The notes: generated by a model not told the origin, from the letters alone. Numbered from the stretch's first letter, positions 27,225-35,448 are shown. The stretch: DNA of 64,000 nt from DATARH01 sp963705325 (GCA_963705325.1 OY970069.1:186001-250000); one strand, 5' to 3'. Translations and numbers: made by a program.

Positions 27225-27340
27225 TGTGACGGCGGCCGTCTCGGTTCGTACCGTCTAAGCGCAGAAAGTGGCAGATTGCCTAGCGTTTTCGGACAATCCC
27301 GTCGCACCCGATTTGTTCTTTTCCTGCCTCGTACCAGCGA

Positions 27341-27364
27341 GTTCGGGCACAATTTCGGGCATAA
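27341..27364 (+). other. Left putative integrase arm-site pair
   Basis: Two 12-bp tandem units, GTTCGGGCACAA and TTTCGGGCATAA, lie 117 bp inside the left repeat. Near-identical tandem units occur 30 bp inside the right repeat (43146-43169), same orientation. Repeats at both ends of an integrated element close to the cores are typical of arm-type integrase binding sites; this is inference. Nothing else is recognised between 27225 and 27418. Confidence 0.5.
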
Positions 27365-27418
27365 AGTTCCGGCGGCGTTCGGTGCAGGTCCTATCCGTCG
27401 GCACCGCTTTCTTGATCG

Positions 27419-27901
27419 TCAGGTGGTTGCGTAGGCGCCGCGAATTTGGCAGCGACCGCTAGGCATATCATTAAGAACAGCCCGGTCAATATTGCTATTC
27501 GCTTGTCCTCTGTAACTCTGGCAGTCAGGACGGATATAATCGTAATGAATACCAACCCGAATAGCAAAAAATGTCAGTAGCGTTCTGACCTTTGCACCCT
27601 CATCTACTTTTAGATATGGCAATTCCTTATCCGCAAGCCGTCTCGAAGCGATGACGAAGCCGACTGCTGTTACGAATTTACCAAGGTCTCCGGGGATGTC
27701 ATTCACGTGGCTATGCCATTCTTCTTTTCGACGCTCTTTTTGATCCTCCGGAAGGCGCGCAACCGCGCCGCGGATCAATGCATCAACGACGCGAGGCATC
27801 CAAGCTTTTACCTCTTCGGCGAGTAGGCGAGATAGAACCGCTCCGACCAGTCCAGCGGCCGCGACGCCAAACCCAACGGCGACCGCGCTCAGACTTGCCA
27901 T
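27419..27901 (-). CDS. PadR-associated membrane protein
   Basis: A 160-aa protein with an N-terminal hydrophobic segment (residues 5-30) and a middle region IRGAVARLPEDQKERRKEEWHSHVNDIPGDLGKFVTAVGF, a pattern seen in small membrane proteins found beside PadR regulators. Its ATG lies inside the final codons of the padR-like gene (13-base overlap), so the two are translationally coupled. The function is unknown; the regulator may control it in response to envelope or drug stress. The 3' part is AT-richer than the chromosome. Confidence 0.65.
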   Translation of the reverse strand: MASLSAVAVGFGVAAAGLVGAVLSRLLAEEVKAWMPRVVDALIRGAVARLPEDQKERRKEEWHSHVNDIPGDLGKFVTAVGFVIASRRLADKELPYLKVDEGAKVRTLLTFFAIRVGIHYDYIRPDCQSYRGQANSNIDRAVLNDMPSGRCQIRGAYATT

Positions 27902-28200
27902 CCGAATCTCCGGATCGCTGGTTCGAGCGGGCGGAATGCTTCTCGGGCCTTTGCGGCACCAAGCGCGGTTACCCGGTAATAGCGACGGCGGGGACGCCCG
28001 AGCGCGTGCGGGTCTTCGACTTCCCAACGGCTCGCAAGCCAACCCGCACGCTCAAGGCGGTCGAGGATTGGGTACAGGCTCCCCGATGCCAGTTTCGCTT
28101 CGCGACCGATCTCCGCGCCCGCCAACTCGTCCCGCGGGGATGACATCAACGTCGCAAGCACGCGGAGTGTCTGAGCTGATATCCTTGGTTCGGCTCCCAT
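27889..28200 (-). CDS. PadR family transcriptional regulator
   Basis: A 103-aa winged-helix repressor. ISAQTLRVLATLMSSPRDELAGAEIGREAKLASGSLYPILDRLERAGWLASRWE is the PadR DNA-binding domain, and RRRYYRVTALGAAKAREA is the usual wing and helix ending. PadR proteins repress divergent or downstream transport and stress genes until bound by a ligand. ATG 28200 is preferred over upstream starts because TTTGGAGC precedes it and homology begins there. Overlaps the downstream membrane gene. Confidence 0.85.
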   Translation of the reverse strand: MGAEPRISAQTLRVLATLMSSPRDELAGAEIGREAKLASGSLYPILDRLERAGWLASRWEVEDPHALGRPRRRYYRVTALGAAKAREAFRPLEPAIRRFGWQV

Positions 28201-28436
28201 GCTCCAAAGTCTACATAGGGCGGCGATTTTGGCAATCGTATAATCCTCGTCGCGAAAATGGCGCTCGCCCACGACCAGGCGACCGGGAGCGACGATAGTG
28301 AGAGCTGCGGCGTTTTGAATTCTTGAACGGTTCTAGGCTATACCCACATCTCGGGCAGCAGATTAGCGTCCGTCTCTCCGGGCTGCTTTGATCTAAACTC
28401 AAGGAAAAATTAGCTCTTTACGGAGAGGCTTGACCC

Positions 28437-28456
28437 GGTAATGCGTTTGCATTACC
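28437..28456. promoter_or_regulatory. Palindromic operator in the prlF promoter region
   Basis: GGTAATGC-GTTT-GCATTACC is a perfect 8-bp inverted repeat, 28 bp before the antitoxin ATG. A TTGACC -35-like hexamer lies at 28430-28435, so the palindrome would cover the spacer and -10 region. Autorepression by antitoxin or toxin-antitoxin complex is the usual arrangement. Confidence 0.65.
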
Positions 28457-28484
28457 AGACGCGCGCGGATGCGGAGTAACGACC

Positions 28485-28796
28485 ATGCTTCAGAGCGTCA
28501 TCACTGCGAAGGCGCAGACCACCCTGCCAAAGGGGGTTCGCGAAGCGCTTGGTGTGGGTGCCGGCGATCGTCTGAGCTACGTCGTTCAGGAGGATTGCGC
28601 CATCATTATGAAGGTGCGCCAACCGGAAGCCAGCGACGCCACCTTGGATGCGTTTTTGCGTTTCCTTGAGGCTGACCTAATCGCACACCGGACTGTTGCA
28701 CCGGCCTCGGAGGAGCTTCTTAGGCGCGCGAACGGTTTGGTCGGCTGTCTCGACGTGGACGTTGATGCGCCGATCGAGGGCGATTTAACGTTTTGA
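28485..28796 (+). CDS. prlF: PrlF-like antitoxin (AbrB/MazE fold)
   Basis: A 103-aa protein with an N-terminal swapped-hairpin DNA-binding domain: SVITAKAQTTLPKGVREALGVGAGDRLSYVV. The C-terminal half should wrap the toxin. PrlF (SohA) neutralises the ribosome-dependent mRNA interferase YhaV and represses its own promoter. The ATG follows GCGGAG. The toxin gene begins 3 bp after its stop, the standard order. The pair may stabilise the integrated element. Confidence 0.87.
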   Translation: MLQSVITAKAQTTLPKGVREALGVGAGDRLSYVVQEDCAIIMKVRQPEASDATLDAFLRFLEADLIAHRTVAPASEELLRRANGLVGCLDVDVDAPIEGDLTF

Positions 28797-28799
28797 TGG

Positions 28800-29303
28800 A
28801 TGCTCACCTTTAATGGGTGGGCGGTCTACTTCCATCCGTTATTCGCGGATCAGCTTACTCGTCTAGTCGATGTGGTCGCCGACAAGGCTGCTAAAGACCC
28901 GACCGGCTACCTGAGTAGCGGCCATGCCAAGCTGCTGGCCGCTATCCTCAAAATCTGCCAGCAAGATGTACCGAGCGACCCCACGTCACGCGCGTACCTT
29001 CTTGGAAATACCCTCGGTGCGGAATATCGCCAATGGCGCCGCGCCAAGTTTGGCAACGGCCGATTTCGATTGTTCTTTTGGTATTTAAGTCGGGGGAACT
29101 CAAAAATCATCCTGTACGTCTGGTTTAATGATGAAGATAGCTTACGAACTTATGGCAGTAAGACGGACGCATACGTAGTATTTAAGAAAATGCTGCAACG
29201 CGGAAATCCACCTAACACATGGGAACAACTAAAGGGCGCCTGTTCTAAAGGCGATTGGATTACTGAGTTACTCGAGAAAAGTAGGAGGCTCTTAGGTCGC
29301 TAA
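28800..29303 (+). CDS. yhaV: YhaV-like type II toxin, RelE-superfamily RNase
   Basis: A 167-aa protein matching YhaV: FNGWAVYFHPLFADQL at the N-terminus, AYLLGNTLGAEYRQWRRAKFGNGRFRLFFWY in the middle and KIILYVWFNDEDSLRTYGSKTDAYVVFKKML after it. YhaV cleaves mRNA during translation. The length is slightly over the E. coli protein and no lesion is visible. AT-richer than the flanking chromosome, consistent with transfer. Its stop overlaps the end of a convergent small pseudogene by 12 bp. Confidence 0.88.
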   Translation: MLTFNGWAVYFHPLFADQLTRLVDVVADKAAKDPTGYLSSGHAKLLAAILKICQQDVPSDPTSRAYLLGNTLGAEYRQWRRAKFGNGRFRLFFWYLSRGNSKIILYVWFNDEDSLRTYGSKTDAYVVFKKMLQRGNPPNTWEQLKGACSKGDWITELLEKSRRLLGR

Positions 29304-29505
29304 CGCAGAGAGCGTCAGCGCCACAATGGCTTTCTTGGCCCCGCGGGCGGCTTCAGTTACTTCGTCACCAGGCGCTAGCTTTAAGAGCGCAGACTTGATC
29401 GGTGCCAGGCGTGGCGCGAAGCGGATAGCGCTGCGTCCGCACATACTCGCGGGCAACATCGGCGAGCGCGGCCCGTTCTTCGTCAGTCAGGTCGATCCTC
29501 GGCAT
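29292..29505 (-). pseudogene. Small hypothetical gene with one-base frameshift
   Basis: The frame starts MPRIDLTDEERAALADVAREYVRTQRYPL at ATG 29505 and then hits an early stop. Dropping one C after PL gives APRLAPIKSALLKLAP and an open frame to a stop at 29292, total about 70 residues. RYPLAPRL followed by an IKSALLKL helix is the pattern I associate with a small, uncharacterised alphaproteobacterial protein family. So an insertion has broken the gene, or a base was miscalled. Convergent with yhaV. Confidence 0.7.
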
Positions 29506-29722
29506 GGGCAAAAAGAGCGGGGTCGGAGGCATTCGTGGGCAACAGGGGCCGCCGACCCCAAGTTGACGTCGCAATGCGCTTAACACGCAAGGCGAGCTTA
29601 GAGCCTACCGTTAACCATTGACAAGTCCGCGCCGAAGTGCGGGCATCGCAGATAGGTTCCCATTGGCTCGTGCCCATGTGAGCCTACTCCGGGTCGGTAC
29701 GAGCCAAGAAGCGTTCAATACG

Positions 29723-31132
29723 GGTCGTGTCCCTGGTGATGGTGTAGGAGGCCGTTGACCGGCCCGCCGGAGTGACCGCCACGAGTTTGGCGCAGGTGGG
29801 CCGGTCAGCGGCCACCGCGGTGATCCTGAGTAGGGTTGGGTTGCAACACGCAACTCTGACCGAGGATCACCACGATGACCGACGACAAGATCGCCCTTCG
29901 TGAGCTTTTGGAGAAGGGTTCCGACGCGACATTCCTGCGCGAGATGATCGGCTTTGCCGCCCAACGTCTGATGGAGTTGGAGAGCGAAGTCCTATGCGGC
30001 GCTGGGCACGGCGAGCGCAGCGCGGAGCGACGCAACCAGCGCAACGGCTACCGTGACCGCGACTGGGAGACCCGTGCGGGTACGGTCGAGCTGCGCATCC
30101 CCAAGCTGCGGCGCGGCAGCTACTTCCCGACCTTCCTCGAACCTCGTCGCCTGGCCGAGAAGGCGCTGACCGCCGTGGTCCAGGAAGCCTACGTCCAGGG
30201 CATCTCGACCCGCTCGGTCGACGACCTGGTGCGGGCGATGGGAATGGAAGGTATCTCCAAGAGCCAGGTCTCGCGCCTGTGCGGCGAGATCGACGAGCGG
30301 GTGCAGACGTTCCTCAGCCGCCCGATCGAGGGCGAGTGGCCTTATGTCTGGCTCGACGCCACCTACGTCAAAGCCAGACGCGACCACCACATCGTCTCGG
30401 TCGCGGTCATCGTCGCCGTCGGCGTCAACACCGACGGAAGGCGCGAGGTGCTCGGCATGACCGTCGGCCACAGCGAGGCCGAGCCCTTTTGGGTCGAGTT
30501 CCTGCGCAGCCTGGCACGTCGCGGCCTGCGCGGGACGAAGCTAGTGATCTCGGACGCGCACGAGGGGCTGAAGACCGCCATCGTCAAGGTTCTGGGGGCC
30601 ACCTGGCAGCGCTGCCGCGTCCACTTCATGCGCAACGCGCTCGCCTATGCCGGCAAGACCCAACGGCGCATCGTCTCCGCCTGGGTCGGCACTGCCTTCG
30701 CCCAAGACGACGCGCCGGCGGCTCGAAAGCAATGGCGCGAGGTCGCAGACCAGGCCAGGCCGCGTGTCCCCAAGCTCGCTGCGCTGATGGATGACGCCGA
30801 AGCCGATGTGCTGGCCTACATGGGCTTCCCCGCCCAGCATCGCGCCAAGCTGCACAGCACCAATCCGCTCGAGCGGCTCAACGGCGAGATCAAGCGACGC
30901 AGCGAGGTTGTCGGCATCTTCCCCAACGAGGCTGCCGTGATCCGATTGATCGGTGCTTTGCTGCTGGAACAGAACGACGAATGGGCCGTCCAGCGCGCCC
31001 GCTACATGACCCTGGAAACCATCGCTCCGCTGAGCGATGCTCCCGTCGTCAGTCTGCCGACAGTGGCGGCCTGATCAAGCAGCCAACGCTGCTCAGGATA
31101 GCCGCTCTTACACCACGCCCTGGGGCACGATC
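29723..31132. mobile_element. IS256-family insertion sequence with 8-bp target duplication
   Basis: A 1410-bp element with imperfect terminal inverted repeats of about 28 bp: left GGTCGTGTCCC at 29723, right GATCGTGCCCC reading inward from 31132, both continuing to a shared TGGTGTA. TCAATACG is repeated directly at 29715-29722 and 31133-31140. IS256 elements make 8-9 bp duplications. It contains one intact transposase gene and has split a small gene. Confidence 0.9.
29875..31074 (+). CDS. IS256-family (Mutator-like) transposase
   Basis: A 399-aa DDE transposase. Catalytic residues are D161 in VWLDATYVK, D227 in VISDAHEGL and E333 in NPLERLNGEIKRR. The conserved CRVHFMRN motif with its C and H precedes the last domain. 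The length is normal with no frameshift, so it is probably active. ATG 29875 follows GAGGATCACC. Higher in GC than the surrounding element. Confidence 0.95.
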   Translation: MTDDKIALRELLEKGSDATFLREMIGFAAQRLMELESEVLCGAGHGERSAERRNQRNGYRDRDWETRAGTVELRIPKLRRGSYFPTFLEPRRLAEKALTAVVQEAYVQGISTRSVDDLVRAMGMEGISKSQVSRLCGEIDERVQTFLSRPIEGEWPYVWLDATYVKARRDHHIVSVAVIVAVGVNTDGRREVLGMTVGHSEAEPFWVEFLRSLARRGLRGTKLVISDAHEGLKTAIVKVLGATWQRCRVHFMRNALAYAGKTQRRIVSAWVGTAFAQDDAPAARKQWREVADQARPRVPKLAALMDDAEADVLAYMGFPAQHRAKLHSTNPLERLNGEIKRRSEVVGIFPNEAAVIRLIGALLLEQNDEWAVQRARYMTLETIAPLSDAPVVSLPTVAA

Positions 31133-31425
31133 TCAATACGGACTACAGAAGTCTGTCCAATCCGGTCGATGATGTAGCCCAATGTTTCAGATAACCATCG
31201 CCCCTCAGCGACCGCCTCTGCTTCGCTGCACACGAACTTGACGCCAGCTTCGTCCAGTCGCGTCGAATGCCGATATGCGATGAACCACACTTCCAAGCAC
31301 CTACCCAGCCAGTTTGTAACTGTCCGCGAGGCGATCCACTTGCGACAAGGATCGGAAACTACTCATTCGTTTGAAGGATTTGATCCAGATCAGTGTGGCA
31401 AAGATGCGCCCCGATAAGGTGGCGC

Positions 31426-31608
31426 ATGGACGACCGCGCTGAAATGCTGCGTCGGCGGATCGAGCTGCACCGTTGCTATCTTGCGGCCGGTGCCTCTGAC
31501 CTCAAAATCACTCGGGTGTTTCTCAAAGCGATTGCGGCGGATCAAGCTGAACTGGCCGAAATCGAAAGGCGCAGCAATAAACTCAAAATGCCCGCGGGCG
31601 AGGCATAG
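31426..31608 (+). CDS. Small hypothetical protein, 60 aa
   Basis: A charged, helical protein beginning MDDRAEMLRRRIELHRCYL and containing FLKAIAADQAELAEIERR. ATG 31426 follows AAGGTGG. The family is not recognised. A GC-rich inverted repeat (about 31649-31674, CCCCCC and GGGGGC arms) downstream could end its transcript. Confidence 0.5.
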   Translation: MDDRAEMLRRRIELHRCYLAAGASDLKITRVFLKAIAADQAELAEIERRSNKLKMPAGEA

Positions 31609-31798
31609 GCATCCCGCCCGTTTTCGTCCTAGCGCCTCGGCTGCCTGCGGCCCCCCACCACCCAGGGGGCTGGGTTACGCACATTTGCCGCGGTCGCGCT
31701 GTCCCACGCTGAAAGTAGATCAAATCCTAGGGATTGACGTTAACCCAATTACGATTGTACGAAAGGAACGAATAGAGAACACGAACGTAATACGAACA

Positions 31799-32017
31799 AT
31801 GGTTCCCCTATACGCCGCGCGGGCGAGTGATCTCGGGCCGGATGATCGGATCAGGATCGAGTGCGCGTGCGGCCACCTTGAGCACCTGTCAGCGGCGATG
31901 ATGGCAACGGCCGGCGTCGGGCCGAATACCAAGGTTCTCGACCTCAAGCGCCGGCTCAAATGCCGGGAGTGCCGGTGGAAAGGCCGGGCTGACGTGTCGA
32001 TTAAGTGGGGGAGCTAG
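31799..32017 (+). CDS. Small zinc-ribbon-like protein, 72 aa
   Basis: Contains RIECACGHLEHLSAAMM, then TKVLDLKRRLKCRECRWKGRADVSIKW. Two Cys pairs (CxC and CxxC), with a nearby His, suggest a small zinc ribbon. Similar short proteins with a KVLDLKRRLRCRxC segment are common as unnamed ORFs in alphaproteobacterial accessory DNA. The start is uncertain because no good ribosome site precedes the ATG. Confidence 0.6.
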   Translation: MVPLYAARASDLGPDDRIRIECACGHLEHLSAAMMATAGVGPNTKVLDLKRRLKCRECRWKGRADVSIKWGS

Positions 32018-32232
32018 GTGGTATTGACGCGCAGGAATGGCCGCGCCATGTAAGCTCCTATGGCCCGCCGTTCGGAACCACGTTTGAGCTTTGAAGTTTA
32101 CTTTCTGGCAGGGATCGTGTAGAACGCCCTGCGTCGGAGTGATAGATCGGTTGCGAAAGCACTCCCCCGCCGGTTCGCCGGTCAACGCGTGAGCGGGATA
32201 AGGCCGCAAGGCCGAAGTGGAAACCGAAACGA

Positions 32233-32259
32233 GAAAGCTCCCCTCACCCGGGAGCTTTC
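32233..32259 (-). terminator. Hairpin terminator
   Basis: A perfect 10-bp inverted repeat, GAAAGCTCCC and GGGAGCTTTC, with a 7-nt loop. It lies 6 bp past the stop of the leftward 178-aa gene and is followed on that strand by TCGTTTCGGTTT; on the plus strand TTCGTTTT follows, so it may work both ways. Confidence 0.75.
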
Positions 32260-32265
32260 TTCGTT

Positions 32266-32802
32266 TTACCGCGGAGCGAACCTGACAGGCTCCCCGCGAT
32301 AGACCTTATAGGCCAACATAGGAAATCGGATCGCGCTTGGTCGTTTGCGGCGGGCCGCCGGCGTCGTCATAGGGTATGCGCTCTGCACGGTCATTCGCAG
32401 GTCTTCAGCGGCTTTGTTCACACGATGGAGCATGAAAAACATCTCATAGCTCTGTCCTGCTAAGTCGAGCGGAACGGAATAGACGTAGTTTTTCTGAGCG
32501 GGCGTCAAAAAGACCTTCGCCCCTGGCAGGGCAGTTACCATATCGGGCAGCCGAAACGAGAGGCCATGCCGGATCGGGCATAGCACTCGCGGCTTCCCAG
32601 CGCCATCGTGCAGCGTGACTTGCTCCCAATCATGCTCCGCGGGATCGAAGCTTTTCGTATAACAGTGAGACGAAAAGGCGACGCTGATCGATAAGTTGCG
32701 GCTGATGGCTGCACAAGGGCAGTCGAGCATCGTCATGTTTAGGTGATCGATCGAAAAAGCTCGGCCCTCAGAAATTACTGGTTTCACCACCACCACCGCC
32801 AC
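32266..32802 (-). CDS. Hypothetical protein, 178 aa
   Basis: A soluble protein with a Cys/His-bearing core: DCPCAAISRNL, AFSSHCYTKSFDP and CPIRHGLSFRLPDM. It has a C-terminal basic tail. I do not recognise the family with confidence. The GTG at 32802 (GGGG upstream) and the ATG at residue 24 are both possible starts. It is followed by a strong terminator, supporting a real transcript. Located in the element's cargo half. Confidence 0.6.
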   Translation of the reverse strand: MAVVVVKPVISEGRAFSIDHLNMTMLDCPCAAISRNLSISVAFSSHCYTKSFDPAEHDWEQVTLHDGAGKPRVLCPIRHGLSFRLPDMVTALPGAKVFLTPAQKNYVYSVPLDLAGQSYEMFFMLHRVNKAAEDLRMTVQSAYPMTTPAARRKRPSAIRFPMLAYKVYRGEPVRFAPR

Positions 32803-32822
32803 GCTGCCCCTTGCGTTTCAGG

Positions 32823-32935
32823 TTACCACGCCGGGGTGATGTGCTGGCTGGTCAACCACATCCGCACCAGCAGCGTGGTAAACCCGCCGAGGATCAGCGC
32901 GGCGATGAGCAGGATCAGGGGTGCGCATCCGCATG
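32823..32935 (-). CDS. Possible single-span membrane peptide, start unclear
   Basis: This frame encodes PLILLIAALILGGFTTLLVR, then MWLTSQHITPAW and a stop at 32823. The hydrophobic run looks like a genuine transmembrane segment. No ATG or GTG precedes it in frame after the nearest upstream stop, so it may be a decayed gene or use an unusual start. Confidence 0.3.
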
Positions 32936-33033
32936 GCTGGACTAGGGGCGCCCGCGCTGAACCGCATTAAGGGGATCGCAAGATAGTAGCGGCATGTTTC
33001 CGGGACAGGGGCCGCGCCTAAGAGGCAGGATCA

Positions 33034-33126
33034 ATGAAGGTCATTACCCTCACCTTGCTCTTAGGCGGCGTGATCTGCTCCATCCTCTTGCATCAGCAAC
33101 CGCAATCGCCGGCGCGCGCCCAATGA
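33034..33126 (+). CDS. 30-aa signal-peptide-like ORF
   Basis: MKVITLTLLLGGVICSILLH followed by a short tail ending ARAQ and a stop. AGAGGCAGGA precedes the ATG. It looks like a complete signal peptide with a cleavage site and no mature part, either a leader peptide or a truncated gene. The next tiny ORF starts in its stop codon (ATGA). Confidence 0.4.
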   Translation: MKVITLTLLLGGVICSILLHQQPQSPARAQ

Positions 33127-33218
33127 GCGCGGCTTGCTTCAACGCCTTGGCGTGCGACAATTCCTTAAGCGCCATGTGCCAAGAGCGCAAAGCGTGCCTT
33201 GGCAAGGATCATCCGTAG
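33123..33218 (+). CDS. 31-aa cysteine-rich ORF coupled to the preceding peptide
   Basis: MSAACFNALACDNSLSAMCQ followed by ERKACLGKDHP. Four cysteines are spaced C-x5-C-x7-C-x5-C. Overlap with the upstream stop by ATGA suggests coupled translation. Without homology evidence this may be chance; the pattern of signal-like peptide plus Cys-rich peptide is noted. Confidence 0.35.
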   Translation: MSAACFNALACDNSLSAMCQERKACLGKDHP

Positions 33219-33353
33219 GTTCCTCGGCCCTGAGGGCATCGGTCAGGGAAAGGACACCCGCCGATTTCGCGCAAGTCGAGTGCGGCTAGCCTTTTCCTCT
33301 TTCGTAACCGAGGTCGGCGATATTGCTGGCTGACGACAAAGGAGCGAAGGACG

Positions 33354-34109
33354 GTGCGCGCTTTCGACTCGACCGAGGCAATTGCCGATAGCGGATCGGT
33401 TTGCCATATCCGGCCGATTGGCAGGCTTCAGCGCAGGCTCCCTCTATTGCTGGCGATCCTCGGTTTCGTGATCTCCGCGGTATGCGTGCTCTGGTGGTGG
33501 TCAGTGGATCGCGATTATCCCGCCGCTCGGCCACAGTGCGAAACTCACTACCGCACCTGCTCCCCGTATACCCCCCGTTTTGACCCTTGCTGGCAGGTGT
33601 CGCAGGGGTACTATTTGTTTCCCGCGAACTGCGGCTCCTTTGAAACACCGGGCATCGAAAGCCAACTGAACCTCCGTCTAGCAATCGTCCCGTTCTTGGT
33701 GGCCGGCGTGATTTGGCTTGTAGCTTGGGCTGTGCGGCTTGTCGTCAGGGTCCTCCGACGCACCATTAGGCTGGTCCGCCACGGGACCACACTGCAAGTC
33801 GGACTGGCACGGTTCTGGATTGCAGCTTCGGCCGGTTGGCTCATTCACGCTGGATACTGGATTGGCGCCCATTGCAGCTCCGACTTCGACGGCTACCTTT
33901 GCACCAGCGGCACCTTTCGTATTGAGAGCGCACAGTGGCGGGCCTCCGACCTTTGGGGATACATTCTGACAACGCCATTGGTGCTGCTACTAGCAGCCGT
34001 CGCTATCTATTGGGTGATCCTGGGTTTCCGACCAAGATACGACAGCCGGCGGGCGCGGCTCAGCTCGGCACATCCACGCGACCCTGACGGGGCGAAGCCC
34101 ACAGCTTAG
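33354..34109 (+). CDS. Multi-spanning membrane protein of unknown function, 251 aa
   Basis: Four hydrophobic segments (about residues 28-48, 105-130, 145-165 and 200-222). The loop between the first two contains paired cysteines (CETHYRTCSPYTPRFDPCWQ, later NCGSFE), likely periplasmic and disulfide-bonded. GTG 33354 follows GGAGCGAAGGA. The family is not recognised. It lies in the element's cargo section upstream of a truncated hydrolase. Confidence 0.55.
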   Translation: MRAFDSTEAIADSGSVCHIRPIGRLQRRLPLLLAILGFVISAVCVLWWWSVDRDYPAARPQCETHYRTCSPYTPRFDPCWQVSQGYYLFPANCGSFETPGIESQLNLRLAIVPFLVAGVIWLVAWAVRLVVRVLRRTIRLVRHGTTLQVGLARFWIAASAGWLIHAGYWIGAHCSSDFDGYLCTSGTFRIESAQWRASDLWGYILTTPLVLLLAAVAIYWVILGFRPRYDSRRARLSSAHPRDPDGAKPTA

Positions 34110-34159
34110 GATTTCGCTAACTGGCACTCGCCTACAGTCCGCGAGAGCCGGAACGATAC

Positions 34160-34561
34160 ATGCTAACGATTCACCTGCTCCGCTCACGGTACCTACCATC
34201 GAAGCGATGGCTTGCGCTGCCGGGGGTCCCGGCTGTCCTCTATCTCTGCTTGTGCGCCTGGTTTTGGGCGCATCAACGCGAATTTCAATACTATCTGGGC
34301 GGCACCAATGTGACACCGGAAGCCGTTGGCCTAGCGCAATTCTCCGCGGTCAACATCGAGACGGAAGACGGCGAGCAGATTGTCGGCTGGTGGGCGCCAC
34401 CGGCCAAGGATGGCAGCGGCGTCGTACTGTACCTGCACGGCACCCCAGGGGCGCTGGCCGATTGGGCGCCGTGGCGTCTGCCAAATATTCAGAAGGCCGG
34501 GCTCGGCGCGCTCGCAATCGATTACCGTGGCTACGGGCGCTTATCGGCTGGCACGACGTAG
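34160..34561 (+). pseudogene. Truncated BEM46-like alpha/beta hydrolase
   Basis: 133 residues with an N-terminal membrane anchor (residues 19-37), then FSAVNIETEDGEQIVGWW and VVLYLHGTPGALADWAPWRLP and AIDYRGYGR. This is the first third of a membrane-anchored hydrolase of the BEM46/FrsA group. The frame ends right after DYRGYG, before the nucleophile, so it cannot be active. Following sequence shows no continuation in other frames, so a deletion is likely. Confidence 0.7.
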
Positions 34562-34602
34562 CTGGCAAAACAATCGTCAAACCATGCCATCTCTCTGTTC
34601 GC

Positions 34603-34800
34603 CTACTCTGCCGTTTCGCCGGCCGAGACTAGCTGTTGTTCGATCACGGCCTCGTACACCGAGGGCAGTCTGCCTAGATCGCCAAGGCCATAGAAGTAGG
34701 CCAGCACCGCTAGGGCCTTCGGGAAGGGCGGCAACCAAAAGCAATGACCGATCACAAAGGCGAAGCTCATGCTCAGTAGCCTTGACACGCGTTGTGGCAT
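34603..34800 (-). CDS. Doubtful 65-aa ORF
   Basis: Encodes a short hydrophobic piece (MSFAFVIGHCFWLPPFPKAL and on to YFYGLGDLG) and an acidic end. Only a weak ribosome site precedes the internal ATG. Composition resembles a decayed membrane protein fragment; no family is recognised. Confidence 0.25.
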   Translation of the reverse strand: MPQRVSRLLSMSFAFVIGHCFWLPPFPKALAVLAYFYGLGDLGRLPSVYEAVIEQQLVSAGETAE

Positions 34801-34936
34801 TTATTCGCCTCGTCGTCGCCGCTCACGGCGCAGGCGTCAATAGGGATCGGCGACACGCCGCTTCAACGGCCGGACGGCAGGCCCGCGCGCCATCGCCTCG
34901 TGTGACAGTGACCACGCCATCGCCGGCAGTCGTCCT

Positions 34937-35158
34937 TCACCACGCCAGCCGGCCAGGATCGTCATGCGCCAGGCGCACAACCGCGCTCGCATCAAGAGTG
35001 AAGCTTGTCCCCTCCAGCGGCCGCCATAGATGATCCGGACTCAGCTTCTCGACACGCGCCGCGCCTTGGGCGCTATAGCTGCCTGCGGGGAGCCTCACTT
35101 CATGGATCGACCGCGGTGGGGGGCGCCTGATGCGGAGCGTGAACGCGGCTCCACTCAT
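34937..35158 (-). CDS. Hypothetical 73-aa protein
   Basis: Begins MSGAAFTLRIRRPPPRSIHE and continues through VRLPAGSYSAQGAARVEKLSP to a late beta-rich part. It could be an independent small domain or the end of a longer frame that opens at 35308. No family is recognised. It precedes the second recombinase gene on the opposite strand. Confidence 0.35.
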   Translation of the reverse strand: MSGAAFTLRIRRPPPRSIHEVRLPAGSYSAQGAARVEKLSPDHLWRPLEGTSFTLDASAVVRLAHDDPGRLAW

Positions 35159-35448
35159 GGCAACACCGCCACCGGGGGCGCGCCGCTTGCCGTTGCGTAA
35201 CTCGCGAAAATGAGCTTGGCGCTGCTGCCGCAAATGCCGGCGGAACCACAATTGTGGTAAGGTATTTAGAAGCGTCTCGCGACATTCTGCTCTTGTGATC
35301 ACGCCCAAAGCGACCCTATCCCGACCCTACCCGCCCCCCCACCCCCGGTCTCCGCGTGTATACGCGAGCGCGAGTATTAGGAACATTTACTATAATTCAG
35401 CCGATTTTCGAGCGATGCCGCTTTACTATTCGGACGACGCTAGCGCAG

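Larger units (their letters stand above)
29684..31296 (-). pseudogene. 64-aa gene split by an IS256-family insertion
   Basis: The 5' part (31296-31133) encodes MEVWFIAYRHSTRLDEAGVK and on to SVVRIE; the 3' part lies at 29714-29684. Removing the IS and one copy of the 8-bp target duplication joins them in frame, ending RFLARTDPE at a stop at 29684-29686: 64 residues in all. The family is unknown. This supports a recent insertion, because both fragments remain open. Confidence 0.75.
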
